DNA of 33,212 nt from Pseudomonas morbosilactucae (GCF_023241715.1 NZ_JALQCW010000100.1:1-33212), one strand, 5' to 3'; shown: positions 25,598 through 32,990, counted from the stretch's first letter. Notes: generated by a model from the letters alone, not told the origin. Translations and numbers: made by a program.

Positions 25598-28309
25598 TCA
25601 GCCATTCAGGCGGCGCAACGCCGCCTGCAGGCCACCCTGCAAGGCATTCCGATCACCGTTGGGCGGCACGCCGTAACGGTTGGGCAGGCTGTCACTGGGC
25701 GCCACCAGCATCAGCAACGGCAGGAAGGGCAGCGCCGGGGTTAGCACCAGGCAGATCAACAGCGTGGGCAGTCCCCGGCCCATGTCGTGCAAACGACGCA
25801 AACAAACGCCAAATAGCGCCAACACCCCCAACAGCAGAATCGCCAGGCCCAGCGGCACGCTGCCACACATCAGCGCCGCCCAGGGAGTCAGCAGCCCACA
25901 GCCCAGCACCTGCCAGAAGAACGGCCCCTGCGCCAGGCGCGTGCCCAGACGCCACATGGCCAGCGGCGAAGCCGGTTGAGTGTCGGCCTTGGCCAACAGC
26001 AAGCGTTCGCACCAGGACAGCAAGGCGGTCAGCGCAAAGCGCAAGCCGATGCTGTGGGCCGTATCGTCCTTGGCCCGCTGCAGTTTTTGCAGCAGTTTGC
26101 GCCGTGGAACGCCGGCGCTGCCGTATCGCACCAAGCCATTGAGGGTGTTCACCGCCAGGCTGAAGGCGCTGCTGTCAATGCCGTCGGCTTCCAGCACCGT
26201 GAGCGGCGGCCGGCTTGGCTGGCCCTTGATCAACCCGTCACGGAAGGCCTCGAACCAGTCACCGTCGCTGGTGACCCGGGCAATGTCCTTGAGCAAAGCC
26301 CGATGCTGCTCGGCGTCCAGCAGCGGGTCCTGGTACAGCACGCCCCAAAACAGCAAGGTGCCCAGGGCCTCGTCATTGAAGGGCTGGTCATCGCTGAGGT
26401 AGCAGGTGTACAGCGCCAGGTTGCTCGGCAACCTTGGGCTGTCGAGGGCTTGCTGCACGCTCATCAGGCGCTGGGCCAGCAGGCTTTGCACCGGGTCCTT
26501 GCTGTCCAGCCAGCCGAGCAGACCGAACAGGCCGCTTTGCTCCGCCGGTAAACGCTGCAACACCGACAACAGGCGAGCCAAAGGATGGCTCGCAGTCACC
26601 GTCAAGCTGGCGAGGCTATCGAGGCCGGTCAGTTCCAGCCAGCGCTCGGGTTGCTGCAACAGACCGGTGAGAAACAGGGTCTGGCGATGCCAAGACCAGG
26701 CGTCCTGGGCGGACGACATCGTCGGCAAGTACACACCCTGACGGCCCAGGTCGATCCAGAGCTCCAGCTCACTGCCCTCAGCGCTCTGCCGGGCCGGCTC
26801 GAAAACCTCGGCAATCCGCTCCAGTGCCCGCGACTCGTAGGGCCGCCAGCGTTTCAGCCAGAGCAGGCACAACGCCCGAGGCTCGCCCTGGTTGAGCTCA
26901 TGGGCCAGGTATGCATGGGCTGAATGGCTCTCGAGGAACGCCTTCAGGGCCAGGGGCACTGGCGCCTGGGTCAACCAGCACAGCAGTTGCTCGGCCTGGT
27001 ACTTGAAGCCCTCCAACACCAGTTGTTCAAGCACATCCGTGCTGTCGGGCTCGGCCAGCAGCGCTTGCAGCAACGCCACGTCGCCTCGGTGCAGGGCCCA
27101 GGCATGCCGATACAAGCGTTGCAGGCTCGAATCCGTTTGATCGATGCACAGCTGCGCCAGCAACGGCCACTCATCAGCGCCCAGGCGCCAATCGACAAAG
27201 GCTCCGGCGAGGCCCTTGAGACGATGATTGTTCAAGCCGTACCAGCGGGCCAGGGTTTCCGGCCGCTGCGACGGGCTGCCGAACGCCTGCTCGACATCGC
27301 CCAGGCCCTGGGGCCAGGCGCGGAAATTTTCCAGGCGATCGAAGGCCTGGATCAACAAAGGTTGCCAAAGCGGCTGGCGCTCGGCACAGAGCCCGAGCAA
27401 CCACGTGGCCGCCTGGGGATGCTGGTGCTGCTGCCAGAGCCTCGACCAGTGCTGCAGCGCCTGATGCGTCAGCCCCAACGCACTGGCCTGACAGGCCAGC
27501 AGATACAGCGCATCAGCGTCATCCGGGGCCTGTCGATGCCGTTCCTGGCAGAGTTCCAGCAGGCTTGGGCCGCCAATCCCGGCTAGGGAGCATTGCACCA
27601 GCAGGCGTTGCACAAAGGCCTCTTCCTGGGGCAAAGGCAGGCAGGTGTGCTGGCTGAAAAAAGCCACGAACTCGTGCAGCGGACGCTGCTGGTACAACTG
27701 CTCCAGGGTGCGCGTGTACCACAGAGTTTCCACCTGCGCGGCCGGCGACCATTGGCTCATTTGCGCGGTGTCGAACGGGTCGTCCTGCTCGATGCGCTGG
27801 AGAAACTGATCGATCTGCTGGGCGTGACCAAGGTCCAGTTGCAGCAACTGGCTGGACCAACCCAGGCGTCGCTCCAACAAGCGCGCACAGGCGTAGGACA
27901 GCGGGCCACAATCGATCAACGTGTGCAGTACCTGCCAACTGACCTGCTCCAGCGACTCCAGGGGCAGTTGGTCGAGTTGCTGGATAAAACCTTGCCAGGC
28001 GGCAGGATCGAAGCGCCGCGTCTCATCGTCGAGCAACCCGTTGAAATCGGCCAGGACCGGGGAAACCTCATCCGGCGGGGGATCGATCAAAGGGCTGTCG
28101 TCGCCCATCCCCTCATCCTCAGAGGCCTTATCAGCCGCCGCTTCTGCTTGCCGAGCGTATTGCAGCGCCGCTTCGTAAGCCTGGCGCAGGGCCTGGAAAC
28201 CTTGCGGGTCGGTCTCGGGGTGATGCTCGGGCAGGCGCGCCCGGTAGGCACCGCGGATCACATCGTGGTCTTTGGTCGGCTCGATGCCGAGGCGAATCCA
28301 GCAGGTCAT
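25598..28309 (-). CDS. Membrane-anchored J-domain protein (DjlB/DjlC-like) with DUF805-like C-terminus
   Basis: 903 residues from ATG 28309, which overlaps the DUF1266 stop by 4 nt (ATGA). A short N-terminal J domain (about 3-55) has CWIRLGIEPTKD.., then AYRARLPEHHPETDPQGFQALRQAYE, so the HPD signature reads HPE at 30-32. After an acidic linker (about 55-90) comes a long helical, TPR-like region rich in Leu/Gln/Trp. At the end are three membrane segments (about 796-815, 816-836, 847-869) with RRLHDMGRG at 838-846 and NRYG at 877-880, the marks of DUF805. The J domain should face the cytosol and recruit HscC. The longer frame to 28492 is not supported. A GC hairpin near its 3' end (25609-25625) lacks a T-run. 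Confidence 0.82.
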   Translation of the reverse strand: MTCWIRLGIEPTKDHDVIRGAYRARLPEHHPETDPQGFQALRQAYEAALQYARQAEAAADKASEDEGMGDDSPLIDPPPDEVSPVLADFNGLLDDETRRFDPAAWQGFIQQLDQLPLESLEQVSWQVLHTLIDCGPLSYACARLLERRLGWSSQLLQLDLGHAQQIDQFLQRIEQDDPFDTAQMSQWSPAAQVETLWYTRTLEQLYQQRPLHEFVAFFSQHTCLPLPQEEAFVQRLLVQCSLAGIGGPSLLELCQERHRQAPDDADALYLLACQASALGLTHQALQHWSRLWQQHQHPQAATWLLGLCAERQPLWQPLLIQAFDRLENFRAWPQGLGDVEQAFGSPSQRPETLARWYGLNNHRLKGLAGAFVDWRLGADEWPLLAQLCIDQTDSSLQRLYRHAWALHRGDVALLQALLAEPDSTDVLEQLVLEGFKYQAEQLLCWLTQAPVPLALKAFLESHSAHAYLAHELNQGEPRALCLLWLKRWRPYESRALERIAEVFEPARQSAEGSELELWIDLGRQGVYLPTMSSAQDAWSWHRQTLFLTGLLQQPERWLELTGLDSLASLTVTASHPLARLLSVLQRLPAEQSGLFGLLGWLDSKDPVQSLLAQRLMSVQQALDSPRLPSNLALYTCYLSDDQPFNDEALGTLLFWGVLYQDPLLDAEQHRALLKDIARVTSDGDWFEAFRDGLIKGQPSRPPLTVLEADGIDSSAFSLAVNTLNGLVRYGSAGVPRRKLLQKLQRAKDDTAHSIGLRFALTALLSWCERLLLAKADTQPASPLAMWRLGTRLAQGPFFWQVLGCGLLTPWAALMCGSVPLGLAILLLGVLALFGVCLRRLHDMGRGLPTLLICLVLTPALPFLPLLMLVAPSDSLPNRYGVPPNGDRNALQGGLQAALRRLNG

Positions 28310-29010
28310 GACCAGTCGAACTCCTGCAGTGATGGCGGCCGCTCCGGAAAGGTCAGCGGCATGCCCCAAGGCAACTCGGCAAATAATGACCGGGCCTCGC
28401 GGAATAATTCGTGGGTGATGCCGAGGTTGTCGGCAAAACTGCCCTGCCGATCGAGCGCATGGCCCAGGTTCTCGTCGCTGTTGCCCAAGCATTTCCAGTA
28501 GGCACGGCCGACCAGGAACGCCGCGACGTACTGATTCCAGCTGTCGTAGTAATAACGCGCACGCACCGCCAGGCGACTGTGCAACCAGAGGCTGTCCTGC
28601 TCATCGAGCCAGCCTTTGAGCACACTGCAACGCAACAGAAAGCCCATGCGGCCCAGGTCCCAGGCCTGGATCCCGCCAGGGCCGCATTCGCCATAAGTGC
28701 GGCTGGCGTACTCGTAACAGGTGCGGTCGCGGGGGCTGAGGGTGTCGAGCAAGGCCTGCCACTCACTGGGCAGACAGCGCGCCCACTGCCGGTAGGCCGG
28801 TTCAAGCTCCCCGGCGTGCCCGTAGCCGGTCATCCTGCGAACCATCTCCAGCAACTCCTGGCGGTTGTGCAGGCCCCAACTCTGATCCAGCCCGACGTTG
28901 GTCGGCCGGGTGTAAAAGCTGGCCGAGGTGTAGCTGGGGTCTGAATTGGCGTTGAGGGCAACCATTGGCGCAGAAAGGGCGTACAGCCAATGCTGTTCTG
29001 TCTCTTCCAT
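28306..29010 (-). CDS. DUF1266 protein (YbeU/YbeR-like)
   Basis: A 234-residue soluble protein of unknown function, like the about 235-residue E. coli YbeU/YbeR. The recognisable core is NRQELLEMVRRMTGYGH..; then IQAWDLGRMGFLLRCSVLKGWL and a Tyr/Trp-rich end with SWNQYVAAFLVGRAYW. In E. coli the DUF1266 genes are next to djlB, djlC and hscC, as here, which suggests a client, adaptor or partner of the J-protein/HscC pair; this is inference from neighbourhood. The ATG at 29010 has GGAG 8 nt upstream. The longer frame to 29106 would start upstream of the promoter at 29065-29094 and is rejected. Confidence 0.82.
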   Translation of the reverse strand: MEETEQHWLYALSAPMVALNANSDPSYTSASFYTRPTNVGLDQSWGLHNRQELLEMVRRMTGYGHAGELEPAYRQWARCLPSEWQALLDTLSPRDRTCYEYASRTYGECGPGGIQAWDLGRMGFLLRCSVLKGWLDEQDSLWLHSRLAVRARYYYDSWNQYVAAFLVGRAYWKCLGNSDENLGHALDRQGSFADNLGITHELFREARSLFAELPWGMPLTFPERPPSLQEFDWS

Positions 29011-29064
29011 GAAAAACACTCCGGGCCAGTGAGGAACGGAACAGGGCTGGCCGCAAAAGCGCCG

Positions 29065-29094
29065 ATTGTAGAGAGGCCGGCGGGCTGCGGTAAA
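29065..29094 (-). promoter_or_regulatory. Promoter of the DUF1266/J-protein operon
   Basis: On the minus strand there is a -35 TTTACC (29089-29094), an 18-nt spacer (or TTACCG with 17) and a -10 TACAAT (29065-29070), about 48 nt before the predicted transcription start to ATG distance ends. It resembles sigma70 and not sigma32 sequence, so the operon is probably not a heat-shock gene set. Confidence 0.65.
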
Positions 29095-29130
29095 CACAAA
29101 CCGCATGCCCGGCGACGGGGAAAAACCATA

Positions 29131-29160
29131 AAAAAGGCCCCGAACCAGTCGGGGCCTTTA
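29131..29160 (-). terminator. Terminator after ibpA
   Basis: On the minus strand the stem AAAGGCCCCGA / TCGGGGCCTTT with a short ACTGGT-side loop runs into TTTTTTA. It lies about 70 nt past the ibpA stop and insulates the DUF1266 operon downstream. Confidence 0.92.
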
Positions 29161-29228
29161 TGGCTTGAAGGGCGGGCCTCAGGCGGCTCGGGAACGGCCC
29201 GTACCCAACCCTTGGTCAACGCTCTGGC

Positions 29229-29675
29229 TTAGTGCTGCAGTACCGCTTGTTGCGCCCCATTGATCGGAATGCGCTTGGCCTTGGCCTCTTCCGGCACGAT
29301 GCGCAACAGGTCGATATTCAACAGACCGTTGCTCAGGCCAGCGGCCTTGACCTCGATGTGGTCGGCCAGGCGGAAGGACAGTTTGAACGCCCGCTGGGCA
29401 ATGCCCTGATGCAGGTAAGTGACGCTTTCATTGGCGTCACGCTTGCCGCCGCTGACGGTCAACACGCCTTTTTCCACTTGCAGCTCCAGGTCTTCTTCCT
29501 GGAAACCGGCGGCCGCAATGACGATGCGGTATTGGTCGTCAGCGTGTTTTTCAACGTTGTAGGGCGGGTAGCTGCTGCCGGGCTCGTTGCGCAGTGCCGA
29601 TTCAAACAGGTCGTTGAAACGGTCGAAGCCAACAGAGGAACGGAACAGTGGTGCCAAAGAAAATGCGGTAGTCAT
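29229..29675 (-). CDS. ibpA: Small heat shock protein (Hsp20/IbpA)
   Basis: A 148-residue cytosolic holdase that binds unfolded proteins and aggregates for DnaK/ClpB. A short N-terminal arm (MTTAFSLAPLFRSSVGFDRFNDLF) precedes the alpha-crystallin domain at about 35-130 (YPPYNVEK.., GFQEEDLELQVEKGVLTVSG). The C-terminal tail carries the IxI anchor IPI at 136-138. The ATG at 29675 has AGGAG 7 nt upstream, and the upstream leader holds a ROSE-like thermometer and a sigma32 promoter. The longer frame to 29768 would include the leader and promoter and is wrong. Confidence 0.96.
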   Translation of the reverse strand: MTTAFSLAPLFRSSVGFDRFNDLFESALRNEPGSSYPPYNVEKHADDQYRIVIAAAGFQEEDLELQVEKGVLTVSGGKRDANESVTYLHQGIAQRAFKLSFRLADHIEVKAAGLSNGLLNIDLLRIVPEEAKAKRIPINGAQQAVLQH

Positions 29676-29735
29676 GATCAATCTCCTGAAACTCAGCGAG
29701 TGGTTATCTCCGCGACCCGACTTCGGCATCGCGTA
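29676..29735 (-). promoter_or_regulatory. ROSE-like RNA thermometer in the ibpA leader
   Basis: The predicted leader folds as two hairpins. Hairpin I (29711-29733) pairs CGCGA with UCGCG and CCG with CGG around AAGU. Hairpin II pairs UCGCU (29695-29699) with the AGGA of the ribosome site (29683-29687), leaving a bulged G. This is the UYGCU signature of ROSE elements. At low temperature the ribosome site would be hidden and on heating opened. ROSE control of small heat shock genes is established in rhizobia and gammaproteobacteria. Confidence 0.82.
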
Positions 29736-29741
29736 ACACAG

Positions 29742-29769
29742 AGATAAGGATTGACCCGCAGGTTTCAAG
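29742..29769 (-). promoter_or_regulatory. sigma32 heat-shock promoter of ibpA
   Basis: On the minus strand there is CTTGAAA (29763-29769), a 13-nt spacer and CCTTATCT (29742-29749), close to the sigma32 consensus CTTGAAA-N11-16-CCCCATNT. The predicted transcript start is at about 29735, exactly at the base of thermometer hairpin I. Confidence 0.82.
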
Positions 29770-29789
29770 AGGCTTTTTTTGAAAAATTT

Positions 29790-30749
29790 TCAGGCCGCAG
29801 CAGCGTCCGGCATGCCGAGCAAACGCCCGACCTGATCCAGGTCGGTTTCCCGGCGCATGGCCGTGAACAGCTCCACGGCTTCAGGGTAATTGCGCGTCAA
29901 CATGGCCAGCCATTGCTTCAAACGCCCCGGTGCCGAGCGTGGCGTCAGTTGCTCGACGGCCTGCAACCAGAACGCCTGGAGCATGGGCTGCAGCTCGGCC
30001 CAGGTCATTTCCACCACCTCTTCACCGGCCCGTGCGGCAGCGATCTGCCGCGCCAGGTCAGGGCGCGACACCAGGCCGCGACCGAGCATGATGTCTTCCA
30101 CGCCGCTGATTTCCCGGCAACGGCGCCAGTCTTCAACGCTCCAGATATCGCCGTTGGCGAACACCGGCACCTTGACCACGTCCTGCACCCGCGGAATCCA
30201 CTCCCAATGGGCCGGCGGCTTGTAGCCGTCCGCCTTGGTCCGCGCGTGCACCACAATGTGCGCCGCGCCGCCTTCCGCCAGGGCCGTGGCACAGACCAGG
30301 GCGCCGTCCGGGCTGTCGAAGCCCAGGCGCATCTTGGCAGTGACCGGAATATGCGCCGGCACCGCACGGCGTACATGCTCGACGATCTGATTGAGCAGCT
30401 CGGGCTCTTTAAGCAGCACCGCCCCGCCCCGGGACTTGTTGACGGTCTTGGCCGGGCAGCCGAAGTTCAGGTCAATCACTTCGGAACCCAGTTCACAGGC
30501 CAGGGCGGCGTTTTCCGCCAGGCACACCGGGTCCGACCCCAACAGCTGAACGCGCAGCGGCACGCCGGCGGCGGTCTTGGCACCGTGCAGCAGTTCCGGG
30601 CCCAGCTTGTGGAAATAGGCAGGGGTCAGCAGGCGGTCGTTGACGCGGATGAACTCGGTCACGCACCAGTCAATACCGCCGACGCGGGTCAACACGTCCC
30701 GCAGGATGTTGTCGACCAACCCCTCCATGGGCGCCAAAGCAATTTGCAT
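29790..30749 (-). CDS. dusC: tRNA-dihydrouridine(16) synthase
   Basis: A 319-residue FMN-dependent TIM-barrel enzyme that reduces a uridine in the tRNA D-loop. It begins MQIALAPMEGLVDNILRDVL. The catalytic Cys98 lies in DLNFGCPAKTVNKSRGGA. The K and H of VTAKMRLG and IVVHARTKADGY and the FMN-phosphate loop VFANGDIWS are present. The APMEG start and length fit DusC and not DusA or DusB. It is a single gene between ibpA and the thioesterase. No clear promoter was found in the 48-nt-plus space before it. Confidence 0.92.
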   Translation of the reverse strand: MQIALAPMEGLVDNILRDVLTRVGGIDWCVTEFIRVNDRLLTPAYFHKLGPELLHGAKTAAGVPLRVQLLGSDPVCLAENAALACELGSEVIDLNFGCPAKTVNKSRGGAVLLKEPELLNQIVEHVRRAVPAHIPVTAKMRLGFDSPDGALVCATALAEGGAAHIVVHARTKADGYKPPAHWEWIPRVQDVVKVPVFANGDIWSVEDWRRCREISGVEDIMLGRGLVSRPDLARQIAAARAGEEVVEMTWAELQPMLQAFWLQAVEQLTPRSAPGRLKQWLAMLTRNYPEAVELFTAMRRETDLDQVGRLLGMPDAAAA

Positions 30750-30841
30750 GAATCACACTCGATGAAAAAACGCGGGCAAAAAATCGTGGCGAAGTTTAAT
30801 GGGTTTCTGACACCAGAAGGTATTCGTCTGACCGAGCACTG

Positions 30842-30867
30842 AAAAACCAGCGCACCGCAGGCGCCGG
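30842..30867 (-). terminator. Terminator after the thioesterase gene
   Basis: On the minus strand CCGGCGC / GCGCTGG (one G-U pair, 7-nt loop) is followed by TTTTTC. It ends the TetR-hydrolase-thioesterase run before dusC. The 12-nt CCAGCGCACCGC in it recurs at 30895-30906 as a short direct repeat. Confidence 0.82.
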
Positions 30868-30915
30868 CTCGCCGACGATTGACGCCATCTCCCGCCAGCG
30901 CACCGCTACCCGCCT

Positions 30916-31359
30916 CTACGCCTCTTGGCGGATGTGCAAGGCCGGGCCATAGCCTTCCAGAAACTCGCTCGGCATGCGCTTGGGCTTGCCCGTGGAAAGC
31001 TCAATGCAGACAAAGGTGGTCTGGGCTCGCAGCAAGGTGGTGTTATCGCTCGGCCGCACCAGTTGGAAGTGCCGGGTCATCTTCAGCCGCTGATCCCAAT
31101 CGACGATCCAGGTGGCCAACTGCAGCTCATCGCCTTCGTAGGCGGCGGCCAGGTAATCGATCTCGTGCCGCACCACCGCCATGGCCCGGTCCAGGCGCCG
31201 GTACTCGGTCAGGTCCAGGCCCAGGCGCTGTGAATGCCGCCAGGCACAACGCTCCAGCCACGTGACATACACCGCATTGTTGGCGTGGCCCAATCCATCG
31301 ATGTCTTCAGCCGCCACCTGCAAGTCGATGACAAATGGCGTTGCCAGATCCCAGCCCAT
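30916..31359 (-). CDS. Acyl-CoA thioesterase, hot-dog fold (4HBT/FadM-like)
   Basis: A 147-residue single hot-dog domain. The active-site segment EDIDGLGHANNAVYVTWLE (18-36) carries the catalytic Asp (most likely D21) and the GHxNN turn of the 4HBT/FadM/YbgC group, which hydrolyses acyl-CoA thioesters. Chain-length preference is unknown. The strands that follow (VVRHEIDYLAAAYEGDELQLATWI.., TTLLRAQTTFVCIEL) are complete. The ribosome site GGGAG lies 6 nt before the ATG and falls inside a small hairpin (31366-31389). It is 46 nt downstream of the alpha/beta hydrolase. Confidence 0.9.
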   Translation of the reverse strand: MGWDLATPFVIDLQVAAEDIDGLGHANNAVYVTWLERCAWRHSQRLGLDLTEYRRLDRAMAVVRHEIDYLAAAYEGDELQLATWIVDWDQRLKMTRHFQLVRPSDNTTLLRAQTTFVCIELSTGKPKRMPSEFLEGYGPALHIRQEA

Positions 31360-31365
31360 GCCCTA

Positions 31366-31389
31366 CTCCCGGTCAGTTTTTTAACCGGG
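31366..31389 (-). promoter_or_regulatory. Hairpin overlapping the thioesterase ribosome site
   Basis: On the minus strand CCCGGT (31384-31389) pairs with ACCGGG (31368-31373) across a 10-nt A-rich loop; the right arm overlaps the ribosome site GGGAG (31366-31370). No T-run follows, so it is not an intrinsic terminator. It may reduce initiation on the thioesterase gene. Confidence 0.4.
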
Positions 31390-31405
31390 GCAGTGTAACG
31401 GAAGC

Positions 31406-32239
31406 TCAGGCGGATTGGCGCGCCTGGCGCTTGACGCCGTTGACCAGGGACAAAACCCCCTCGATCACCCGCGGATCGGCCAGCACCCGCTGGTGCCCAC
31501 CCTGCTCCAGACGCAGCAGGCGGCTGTCGAACCAGGCCTGATGAATCAGTTCGGACTCATTGACCGACACGAACAAGTCGTCTTCGGCATGCACGATCAG
31601 CCCGGGCATGGTCAGTTGATAGTGCGCAACATCCAGATGGGCGGCACGCATGCCGACATCCCGCTCAATGCGGCGGATAAAGGCCGAACGCGCCCGAGGC
31701 GGCATGCCCATGTAGCGGGCAAACCCACTCAGGACCCCGAGGATCCGCGCCGGCGCCGCGATGCTGACCAGCGTCTCGGTGCGCAACCCCAACTGCACGG
31801 CCAACATGGCGCTGGCACCGCCCATGGAGTGGCCAATCACAGCATGCAAAGGTGGCAACTCCGCTGCGGCCTCAAGCATGGCCCGCGCAAACAGCACCAC
31901 GTTCGCCTCGTGCCCCGGTGACCGCCCGTGAGCCGGGCCATCCAGGGCGACGGCGGTGTAGCCCGCCGCCACCAGTGCCTCGATCAGGCTGGCGAACTGC
32001 GTCGAGCGCCCTTCCCAGCCGTGCATCAACAACACGGTGGGGCCCTGGCCCCAGCGCAGGGCCGACAGCCCGAAGCGCAAGGTCATGCGCTCGGCACGCG
32101 CCAGCAACGGCAACTCCCAATCCCGCGGTGGCCGCTCGCGAGGCGTCATGAACAACACACGCATCTTGTTGGCCACCAGGCCCGGCGCCACCCAGCCCAA
32201 GGTACCGTTCACCCCACGAATCCACGTCAATGCACTCAT
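31406..32239 (-). CDS. Alpha/beta hydrolase
   Basis: A 277-residue serine hydrolase. The oxyanion motif is HGWEG (73-77), the nucleophile elbow GHSMGG has Ser138, the acid is Asp220 or Asp221 in VHAEDDLFV, and the base is His249 in EQGGHQRV. The substrate is unknown; an esterase or lipase-like role is the simplest reading. The ATG at 32239 has AGGAG 7 nt upstream; a TTG six bases earlier is too close to the ribosome site. It lies 29 nt after the TetR gene and probably shares its promoter, so it is the likely target of that repressor. Confidence 0.9.
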   Translation of the reverse strand: MSALTWIRGVNGTLGWVAPGLVANKMRVLFMTPRERPPRDWELPLLARAERMTLRFGLSALRWGQGPTVLLMHGWEGRSTQFASLIEALVAAGYTAVALDGPAHGRSPGHEANVVLFARAMLEAAAELPPLHAVIGHSMGGASAMLAVQLGLRTETLVSIAAPARILGVLSGFARYMGMPPRARSAFIRRIERDVGMRAAHLDVAHYQLTMPGLIVHAEDDLFVSVNESELIHQAWFDSRLLRLEQGGHQRVLADPRVIEGVLSLVNGVKRQARQSA

Positions 32240-32268
32240 CGCCAATCTCCTCGGGCCTGGGCCTCAGG

Positions 32269-32808
32269 TCACAGCACTGCCGACTTGGCAGCGCGCAGCA
32301 AACGATCCGACAACGCCCCCGCACCCAAGGCCCGCGCCAACGCCAATCCACCGACCATCAAGGCCAGGTCGGCGAGCACCTTGTCGGCCTCTTCCGGGGT
32401 GGTCGCCAATTGCGCGACCATCAGTTCCACGTGTTCATTCAAGGCCTGGCGAAACCCATCCGGCAGCCGCCCCAACTCACCGACCGAAGCTGGAATCGGG
32501 CACGCTTGCTCTGTGGAATCCCGGTGTTTGCGCGACAGATAAAACGCCGCGACCAAGGCCCGCCGCTCCTCGCCACTGAGCTCGGCGTCCATCTCGGCAA
32601 TCAGGCCGCGACGCTGGGCCAGCAACTGGCTGAAGGCCTCCAGCATCAGCGCATCCTTGCTTTCAAAGTGCGCATAAAAGCCACCGACCGTCAGACCGGC
32701 AGCCCCCATGACCTCGCCCACACTTGGCTCGGCCGGCCCGCGCTGAATCAGCGCGGAACTGGCGGCCTGAAGAATCCGTTCGCGGGTTTGAGCTTTTTTA
32801 TCGTTCAT
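32269..32808 (-). CDS. TetR-family transcriptional repressor
   Basis: 179 residues: an N-terminal TetR helix-turn-helix at about 8-55 (TRERILQAASSALIQRGPAEPSVGEVMGAAGLTVGGFYAHFESKDALM) and a helical ligand domain. The TVGGFYAHF segment is the typical recognition helix turn. GGAGG lies 5 nt before the ATG. A 28-bp palindrome covers its promoter, so autoregulation is expected. The downstream hydrolase and perhaps the thioesterase are under the same control. The inducer is unknown. Confidence 0.92.
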   Translation of the reverse strand: MNDKKAQTRERILQAASSALIQRGPAEPSVGEVMGAAGLTVGGFYAHFESKDALMLEAFSQLLAQRRGLIAEMDAELSGEERRALVAAFYLSRKHRDSTEQACPIPASVGELGRLPDGFRQALNEHVELMVAQLATTPEEADKVLADLALMVGGLALARALGAGALSDRLLRAAKSAVL

Positions 32809-32822
32809 CGTTGCCTCCGAAT

Positions 32823-32850
32823 ATTACGAATAAAATATTATATTCATAAT
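32823..32850 (-). promoter_or_regulatory. Palindromic operator over the TetR promoter
   Basis: On the minus strand the arms ATTATGAATA and TATTCGTAAT (9 of 10 symmetric) are separated by 8 nt. A consensus -10 TATAAT (32837-32842) lies in its middle; the -35 is poor. The ATG of the TetR gene is 15 nt away. The layout is that of a self-repressed TetR gene. Confidence 0.75.
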
Positions 32851-32931
32851 AAATTTTCGCAAGTCTTGAGTGTGACCGTCGGTCAGAACAACAGGGTAAG
32901 AAGAAAGAGAGAATTGGCTGAACGCCAGACA

Positions 32932-32984
32932 AACAAAAGGGCCATTCAATAATTGAATGACCCTTAAAAATCCCGCAGAGCGGG
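32932..32984 (-). terminator. Tandem terminators after tRNA-Glu
   Basis: On the minus strand, directly behind the tRNA, CCCGC-TCT-GCGGG (32972-32984) runs into ATTTTT. A second longer stem follows, GGGTCATTCAAT / ATTGAATGGCCC (32939-32963, one mismatch), running into TTTTGTTT. Both fit intrinsic terminators for the tRNA transcript and protect the TetR operon from readthrough. Confidence 0.8.
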
Positions 32985-32990
32985 TAAACG

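Noticed and set aside
29011..29106. Longer N-terminus for the DUF1266 protein
   Set aside because: The added codons include the -10 box at 29065-29070 and have no ribosome site.
29676..29768. Longer N-terminus for IbpA
   Set aside because: The added codons are the thermometer leader and the sigma32 promoter.
30847..30906. Two copies of CCAGCGCACCGC as a possible regulatory repeat
   Set aside because: One copy is part of the terminator stem; two 12-nt copies in GC-rich DNA are weak evidence for a separate element.
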